NCBI GenBank assembly: GCA_050015575.1
Contig: JBEKBD010000003.1
Location: 1-55,316 of the forward strand
From: Roseiarcus sp050015575
GTDB taxonomy: Bacteria; Pseudomonadota; Alphaproteobacteria; Rhizobiales; Beijerinckiaceae
Direction: 5' to 3'
Length of the DNA: 55,316 nucleotides
The position numbers and the translations under genes are program-made. Positions 50,826 to 55,316 of the stretch are shown here, in pieces. The notes below the pieces were generated by a model. It was not told the origin of the DNA, did not search any database, and saw only the letters and a list, made by a program, of their open reading frames with translations. The first letter of the stretch is position 1; each line of letters opens with the position of its first letter.

Positions 50826-51716
50826 GTGCGCGTGATGGACGGCCGCGGAGCAAATCGCCAGACTACCAACAATATCCTTTTGTTAATTGTGGTCGCCTTT
50901 CTGATTATTGTCGCTGTGCTTTTTGCTACGCGACCACAAGTCGAAATACAATATTCCTCCGATCGACAGGAACAAACCCAAGCCGCCGCAAACACACAAA
51001 TAGACAACGACAAACTCTTCGGGGTTAAGCCCGAAGGGTGGACGGCTATATTTACCGGCGTTCTCGCTCTCTTTACTGTTATATTGACCGTAGTATCTTT
51101 CGTTCAAATCCGATTTCTGATAAAGGCGGACTATATAGCCCATATTGCCGCCGATGCGGCTTTGAAATCCGCCAACGCCGCTAAGGATGCGGTCGAATTG
51201 TCCGAGCTTACACTTGTCGGTATCGAGGCTCCCATTCTCTTCGCATACGCCCGTCGGCGTATCATCCAAATTCCCAACATGCGTACCATTCTGAACGATG
51301 GGGCTGAATATTATTTCAAGAACTTTGGCCGATCGCCGGCGATTGTCAGAGAGGTCTATATTCGATGCGTCACGAGCGCACACCCCCCGCCGCCCGCTCC
51401 ATTCCCACCATTGCCATCCTCTTGGTTTTACGACGAAGTTATAGAATCCGGGGGGACTGGCCAACCAAGGCAGTTCACTAGTCGCGACATCGTCGTCACC
51501 GCGGAGGAAACGGCCGGTTCGCCTGCAACAGCACTTTGGGTTGTAGGACAGGTCCGCTACGTGGACGTTTACGGCAATCAATACCTGTCCGGGTTCCGCT
51601 TGTGCTGGAATTCTCGCTTGAAAGAATTCCAAGCCATGGGCGGGTCCGCCCATAACTATCGCCGCAAGCTCACAGAGGAAGAAACTCGCGTAGCGGAAAA
51701 ACGGGGTGTATTTTAG
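50826..51716 (+). CDS. cargo membrane protein, two N-terminal helices, unknown
   Basis: A 296-residue protein with two membrane helices (ILLLIVVAFLIIVAVLFAT near residue 19 and GWTAIFTGVLALFTVILTVVSFV near residue 72). A helical segment (AADAALKSANAAKDAVELSE) and a beta-rich C-terminal domain of about 160 residues follow (YYFKNFGRSPAIVREVYIR; VVGQVRYVDVYGNQYLSGF). Proteins of this build are common cargo in islands, but I know no function. ATG 50835 is an equally possible start. GC is lower than in the host genes. Confidence 0.75.
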   Translation: MRVMDGRGANRQTTNNILLLIVVAFLIIVAVLFATRPQVEIQYSSDRQEQTQAAANTQIDNDKLFGVKPEGWTAIFTGVLALFTVILTVVSFVQIRFLIKADYIAHIAADAALKSANAAKDAVELSELTLVGIEAPILFAYARRRIIQIPNMRTILNDGAEYYFKNFGRSPAIVREVYIRCVTSAHPPPPAPFPPLPSSWFYDEVIESGGTGQPRQFTSRDIVVTAEETAGSPATALWVVGQVRYVDVYGNQYLSGFRLCWNSRLKEFQAMGGSAHNYRRKLTEEETRVAEKRGVF

Positions 51717-51777
51717 CGCGCACCGCACCGCTGCGATCATTTAGCCGTTCCTTCCGGGACCAAATGTCGGGTCGGGA

Positions 51778-51814
51778 CGGCTAAATTGCTTCCGGTATTT
51801 GCGCCAGGATACCG
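51778..51814 (-). repeat. right terminal inverted repeat
   Basis: Ends GCGCCAGGATACCG; the reverse complement begins CGGTATCCTGGCGCAAATAC. It pairs with 47028-47064. Confidence 0.88.
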
Positions 51815-52903
51815 GATTACCCCCGAGCGAAGCTCGACATCAAACTGGTGGTCGAGCGGCGCGACGGCGAGACCCTGGCGGCGATCGCCGCGCTCGGCCT
51901 GCCGGCGCGCTACGACGTCATCGTCGCGCCCGCGGGCAGGCCGTCGACCAAGCCGCGCGCGTTGAACGTCGCCCTCCCCGCGCTTCGCGGCGATTTCGTC
52001 GTCGTCTACGACGCCGAGGACGAGCCCGATCCGGATCAACTGCGCCTCGCGGCGGCGCGTTTTGTCGGCGACCCCGGCCTCGATTGCCTGCAAGCGCGCC
52101 TGACGATCGGCAATGTCCGCGACTCGTGGATCAGCAAGATGTTCGCGATCGAATACGCGGCGCTGTTCGACCTGGTCGATCCCGGTCTGGCGGCGCTCGG
52201 CCTGCCGATCGCCCTGGGCGGCACGTCCAATCATTTCCGCGCGCGCACGCTGCGGCGCGTCGGCGGATGGGACGCCTGGAACGTCACCGAGGACGCCGAT
52301 CTCGGCGTCCGGCTGGCGCGCGAGGGCGCACGCGTCGACGCGCTCGGCTCGGACACGCTGGAAGAGGCGCCGAACGATCTCGGCGCCTGGTTCCGCCAGC
52401 GCATGCGCTGGCAAAAAGGTTGGATGCAGACCCTGATCGTCCACTCGCGCCATCCCGTGACAGTCGTCCGCGCGCTCGGGCCGGCGCGCGCCGTCGCCGC
52501 GGCCGCGCTGATCGGCGGCTCGGTTCTCGGCGGGCTGTTCGGGCCGGCGTTGTTCGTCGAGGCGCTGTGGCGCGCCATTCGCGGCGATCTGGCGGGCGCG
52601 GGCGCGTGGAGCGTCGGCGGCGACGTCGCGATCTACACCCTGATGGCGACGGGGCTGATGGCGATCTTCGTTCCCGCGCTGGCGGCGACGCGCCGACGCG
52701 GCATGGCCGGCGTGGGCGGCGCCTTGGCGTCGCTGCCGCTCTATTGCGCGCTGATTTCGGTCGCGAGCTGGGCCGCATTGGTCGACTTGACGATCCGGCC
52801 GTTTCATTGGGCCAAGACCGAGCACGGCCGAGCCGGCGCCGCGGCGGGCGCAGCCGGCGGCGCGCCTGTCCGCCGGCGCGCCGAAGCGGTTCCCGGCGAG
52901 TAG
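51815..52903 (+). pseudogene. 3' part of the interrupted GT2 glycosyltransferase gene
   Basis: Starts with the second copy of the 8-bp target duplication and continues the frame of 46066-47027. It carries the GT2 catalytic core: STKPRALNVALPALRGDFVVVYDAEDEPDPDQL (D-x-D-like DAED), GGTSNHFRARTLRRVGGWDAWNVTEDADLGVRL (the TED base motif) and QRMRWQKGWMQT (the QxxRW motif of processive enzymes). Three or four membrane helices follow. Joining the two parts with one copy of GATTACCC gives 680 residues. On its own this half could start at GTG 51848 but would lack the donor-binding N-terminus. Confidence 0.88.
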
Positions 52904-53108
52904 CGCCGCGGCGGCGGACGGCGCCGATCGCTCCACGACCTCGCGGGTCTTGGTCGCGCGACGGGCCCGGCGTTGGCCGATTTGGCCGGCGCCGGCCGCG
53001 CGCGTTGAGGGTTCGTTCACCAATTTCGGGCCAAATTGGCGCATCGGTCTTAAGAGGGCGTCGCGGCCGCCGCGCGCGCCGGGAACCGCCGTTCGTAAAG
53101 GACGAAAC

Positions 53109-53582
53109 ATGTCGCGTCGCGTCTTGTTCTCGCTGGGTTTCGCGGCCGCGCTCGCCCTGAGTTCGGCGAGCTTGGCCGCCGCGCCGGCGGCCCCGCCCGC
53201 CACGCTGAAGATCACGCTCGACCAGGCCAAGGTGCTGCAGCTCCCCGAGGGCGCCAAAACGCTGGTGGTCGGCAATCCCGCCATCGCCGACGTGACGATG
53301 CTCAAAGGCGGCGCAGCGATGGTCCTCACCGGCAAGGGATACGGCCAGACCAACATGATTGCGCTCGACGCGCAGGGCAATATAATCGACGAAAAGCAGA
53401 TCGACGTCCAACCGACCCGATCCGTGCTGGTCGTGCAGCGGGGAAACGACCGCGAATCCTATTGGTGCAACCCGACCTGCATGCCGACGGTCCAGCTTGG
53501 CGATGAAAACAAGGCGTTCTCCGAAGCCAGCGGACAGATCGGCGCACGCAATGCGCTCGCCGAAGGCGGCGCCGCCAAGTAA
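53109..53582 (+). CDS. pilus assembly protein N-terminal domain protein (CpaC-N-like)
   Basis: A 157-residue exported protein. A signal peptide (RRVLFSLGFAAALALSSASLAAA) precedes a domain like the N-terminal piece of CpaC/RcpA secretins: LKITLDQAKVLQLPEGAKTLVVGNPAIADVTMLKGGAAMVLTGKGYGQTNMIALDAQGNII. No secretin barrel is fused. The C-terminal part has a Cys pair (YWCNPTCMP). Such stand-alone proteins are common in Hyphomicrobiales and their role is unclear. It lies 33 bp before the DUF1499 gene, so they are likely one unit. Confidence 0.85.
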   Translation: MSRRVLFSLGFAAALALSSASLAAAPAAPPATLKITLDQAKVLQLPEGAKTLVVGNPAIADVTMLKGGAAMVLTGKGYGQTNMIALDAQGNIIDEKQIDVQPTRSVLVVQRGNDRESYWCNPTCMPTVQLGDENKAFSEASGQIGARNALAEGGAAK

Positions 53583-53615
53583 CGCGAACCGCGCGGCGGC
53601 CGGCCGCGCCCGGCC

Positions 53616-54398
53616 ATGCGCCGTCTGATTCTCGAGGAGCCGATTTCGCGCGCCGCCGTCTGGAGCGGACGGGCGGCGGTGTTTGCGCTGGCGACGGCCG
53701 GCGTCGCCGTCGGCGTGTCGCGGTTCGGCGGCGGCGGCGCCGCCACGGCGGCCCTCACCATCCTCGGCGCGGCGCTGGCGCTGGCGTTTCTCGCCGTCCT
53801 TCTGGCGGGCGCCGCCGCGGCGGACATCTGGCGCACCGGCCGGCGCGGCGCCGATCAGGCCGCGCTCGGTCTGGGCCTGTCGCTGGCGCTGCTCGCCTAC
53901 CCCGCTTATCTCACCGTCACGGCGCTGCCGCTGCCGGCCATCGCCGACGTGACGACCGACCTCGCCTCGCCGCCCTCGTTCATGATCTCGGCCAAGGCGC
54001 GCGCGGCGCGCGCCGGACTGGCGACGCCGAGCCGAACCGCCGAGATCGACGCGCTGCAGAAAGCCGCCTATCCCGACGTGCGGCCGATCGTGGTCGACCT
54101 CGAACCCGCTCAGGCCTATCAGCTCGCTCTGCGCGCCGCCGACGACGTCGGCTGGCGCATCGTCGACGCCAACCCGCCCAATCTGCGCGTCGACGGCGTG
54201 GCGCAGATCCAGGCCGTCGATCGTTCGCTGCTGTTCGGCTTCGTCGACGACATCGCCATCCGCATCCGCCCGCTCGCCAGTCAGACGCGGATCGACATCC
54301 GCTCGGTCTCGCGCGTGGGCAGACATGATTTCGGCGCCAACGCGCGCCGCATCCGCCGATTCGCCGCCGCCGTCCAGGAGGCGACGCAGGCGCCTTAG
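53616..54398 (+). CDS. DUF1499 domain-containing membrane protein
   Basis: A 260-residue protein. The N-terminal 110 residues have three membrane helices (AVFALATAGVAVGV; ALTILGAALALAFLAVLLAG; LGLGLSLALLAYPAYLTVTALPL). The C-terminal DUF1499 domain covers about residues 150-255 (YPDVRPIVVDLEPAQAYQLALRAADDVGWRIVDANPPNLRVDGVAQ, then FVDDIAIRIRP and RIDIRSVSRVGRHDFGANARRIRRF). The function is unknown. It follows the CpaC-N-like gene and precedes tRNA-His. Confidence 0.88.
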   Translation: MRRLILEEPISRAAVWSGRAAVFALATAGVAVGVSRFGGGGAATAALTILGAALALAFLAVLLAGAAAADIWRTGRRGADQAALGLGLSLALLAYPAYLTVTALPLPAIADVTTDLASPPSFMISAKARAARAGLATPSRTAEIDALQKAAYPDVRPIVVDLEPAQAYQLALRAADDVGWRIVDANPPNLRVDGVAQIQAVDRSLLFGFVDDIAIRIRPLASQTRIDIRSVSRVGRHDFGANARRIRRFAAAVQEATQAP

Positions 54399-54486
54399 CG
54401 CTGGGGCCGGCAGGCGCCGCGTCGACGATCGACAAGCCTTGCAACGACCGGGCTTTGACACTAGTTTCCCCGCCGTCGCCGTCCGG

Positions 54487-54563
54487 GCCGCCATAGCTCA
54501 GTTGGTTAGAGCGCTAGATTGTGGATCTAGAGGTCCCCCGTTCGAGGCGGGGTGGCGGTACCA
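54487..54563 (+). tRNA. tRNA-His (GTG), alphaproteobacterial type
   Basis: A cloverleaf with encoded CCA. The acceptor GCCGCCA/TGGCGGT has a G1-U72 pair, the D stem is GCTC/GAGC, the anticodon stem CTAGA/TCTAG encloses TTGTGGA (GTG), and the T stem is CCCCG/CGGGG. The discriminator is A73, not C73, so there is no partner for a G-1. This matches the unusual tRNA-His reported for a group of alphaproteobacteria with a diverged HisRS. Confidence 0.95.
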
Positions 54564-54617
54564 TCATCGCGCGACTGACGCGGCTCGCCGGATGGCGGGC
54601 GCGCGGGACGCTCCTTT

Positions 54618-55316
54618 TCAACCGTGCCGGCGCAGGACGTTCAACAGCGCCGCGAAGGCCGGCGTCGGCTGCCGCCGGCTGGGATAGTAGAGATGATAGC
54701 CGGGAAACGGCGGGAGCCAATCGGCGAGAACGCGGATCAGTTGGCCGCTCTCGAGTTGCGCTCGCGCCTGCTCCTCCGGCAGGTAGGCGAGGCCGAGCCC
54801 GGCGAGCGCCGCCTTGAGTCTCAAATCGAGGGTGTTGAAGACCAACTGCCCTTCGACGCGGACCTTCAGCTCCCGTCCGCCCTTCTCGAACTCCCAGGCG
54901 TAAAGGCCGCCATAGGTCGGCAGCCGCAGATTGATGCAGTTGTGGTCGGTAAGGTCATGCGGCGTCTTGGGCGTGGGACGCTTGGCGAAATAAGAGGGCG
55001 AGCCGACGACCGCCATCCGCATGTCGGGGCCGATGCGCACCGCGATCATGTCCCTGTCCACCTGTTCGCCGAGACGCACGCCCGCGTCGTAGCGCTCGGC
55101 GACGATGTCGGTCAGGCCCTGGTCGACAATGACCTCCACCTTGATGTCGGGATAGTCGGGCAGCAGCTTTACGATCGCCGGCCACAGGATCGAGTTTGCT
55201 GGGTGCTCGCCGGCGGTGATGCGGATCGTTCCGGCTGGTCTTTCGCGCAATTCGCTCAGCGCCGCCAATTCGGCGTCGATCTCGTCGAAGCGCGGCGCGA
55301 CGATCGCGAGAAGCCG
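54618..55316 (-). CDS. LysR family transcriptional regulator (partial, 5' end outside window)
   Basis: The C-terminal 232 residues or so of a LysR regulator. The visible part is the effector-binding domain (RPAGTIRITAGEHPANSILWPAIVKLLPDYPDIKVEVIVDQGLTDIVAERYDAGVRLGE, then YFAKRPTPKTPHDLTDHNCINLRLPTYGGLYAWEFEKGG) and ends LLNVLRRHG. The frame stays open to the window edge (LLAIVAPRFDEIDAELAALSELRE), where the linker to the missing helix-turn-helix lies. The regulated gene is probably beyond the window. Confidence 0.92.
   Translation of the reverse strand, partial: RLLAIVAPRFDEIDAELAALSELRERPAGTIRITAGEHPANSILWPAIVKLLPDYPDIKVEVIVDQGLTDIVAERYDAGVRLGEQVDRDMIAVRIGPDMRMAVVGSPSYFAKRPTPKTPHDLTDHNCINLRLPTYGGLYAWEFEKGGRELKVRVEGQLVFNTLDLRLKAALAGLGLAYLPEEQARAQLESGQLIRVLADWLPPFPGYHLYYPSRRQPTPAFAALLNVLRRHG

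Larger units (their letters stand above)
47028..51814. mobile_element. IS1595-type transposon with cargo, inserted in a glycosyltransferase gene
   Basis: A 4787-bp element. Imperfect 37-bp terminal inverted repeats lie at 47028-47064 and 51778-51814 (outer CGGTATC, then TGGCGCAA, CCGGAAG, AATT and AGCCG; 31 of 37 match). It is flanked by the exact 8-bp duplication GATTACCC. Contents in order: a winged-helix-like protein, serine recombinase, two minus-strand unknown genes, an ISXO2/IS1595 transposase (minus), a DUF6471 protein and a two-helix membrane protein. Internal GC is lower than in the host genes. The right end also has a subterminal 13-bp inverted repeat (TTTAGCCG...CGGCTAAA). The nearly intact ends suggest a fairly recent insertion. 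Confidence 0.9.

Overview
The window is a stretch of high-GC chromosome. It looks like an alphaproteobacterium of the Hyphomicrobiales (Rhizobiales), perhaps from the Methylocystaceae/Beijerinckiaceae side. Grounds for this are the gene order pheA-kdsB-cytochrome c, a SAM-II riboswitch before metZ, a fused urease gamma/beta subunit, DUF6101, DUF2852 and DUF1499 genes, a double-length dCTP deaminase, and a tRNA-His of the alphaproteobacterial type (no G-1, U72, A73). Genus level cannot be fixed from the sequence alone.

Layout. 0.2-7.5 kb holds metabolic genes: AbrB-type membrane protein, CoA ester lyase, class I fumarase, an orphan HigA, a GFA protein, DUF1993, RidA and AMP nucleosidase. 7.6-11 kb has an orphan Phd antitoxin, repeat DNA, moaE-moaD, pgsA and upp. 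11-13.2 kb is a small accessory island: Rap1a/Tai-like secreted protein, zinc-ribbon protein, and a MntA-HepT toxin-antitoxin pair between two recombinase remnants. 13.2-19.8 kb holds pheA, kdsB, a membrane-anchored cytochrome c, a LysE exporter, an MsbA-like ABC transporter and an O-antigen-ligase-like protein. 20-25.1 kb is an incomplete urease locus (ureD, a GT39 glycosyltransferase, fused ureAB, ureC; no ureEFG here). 25.2-31 kb holds BrnTA, an orphan phage-tube-like protein, proC, a TetR gene, DUF6101 and metZ with its riboswitch. 31-40.2 kb holds dcd, tRNA-Gly, two neighbouring 2OG-Fe(II)-oxygenase-like genes, mutM-recQ-epmA (overlapping), efp and a 6-phosphogluconate dehydrogenase. 40.2-45 kb is accessory: a toxin-antitoxin operon with a broken toxin, a TetR-DUF2852 pair with matching palindromic operators, repeat-bracketed small genes and a sulfotransferase. 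45-54.6 kb holds a solute-binding protein and a GT2 glycosyltransferase gene split by a 4.8-kb transposon, then a pilus-assembly-N-type protein, DUF1499 and tRNA-His. The window ends inside a LysR gene.

The most striking object is the transposon at 47028-51814. It has 37-bp imperfect terminal inverted repeats and an exact 8-bp target duplication. It encodes an IS1595/ISXO2-type transposase and a serine recombinase, and carries unrecognised membrane and small proteins as cargo. Removing it with one copy of the duplication would restore a 680-codon glycosyltransferase in frame.

A second theme is a set of dispersed, partly coding-like repeats (called here A to D) and long palindromes. They sit between genes and next to several degraded toxin-antitoxin loci.
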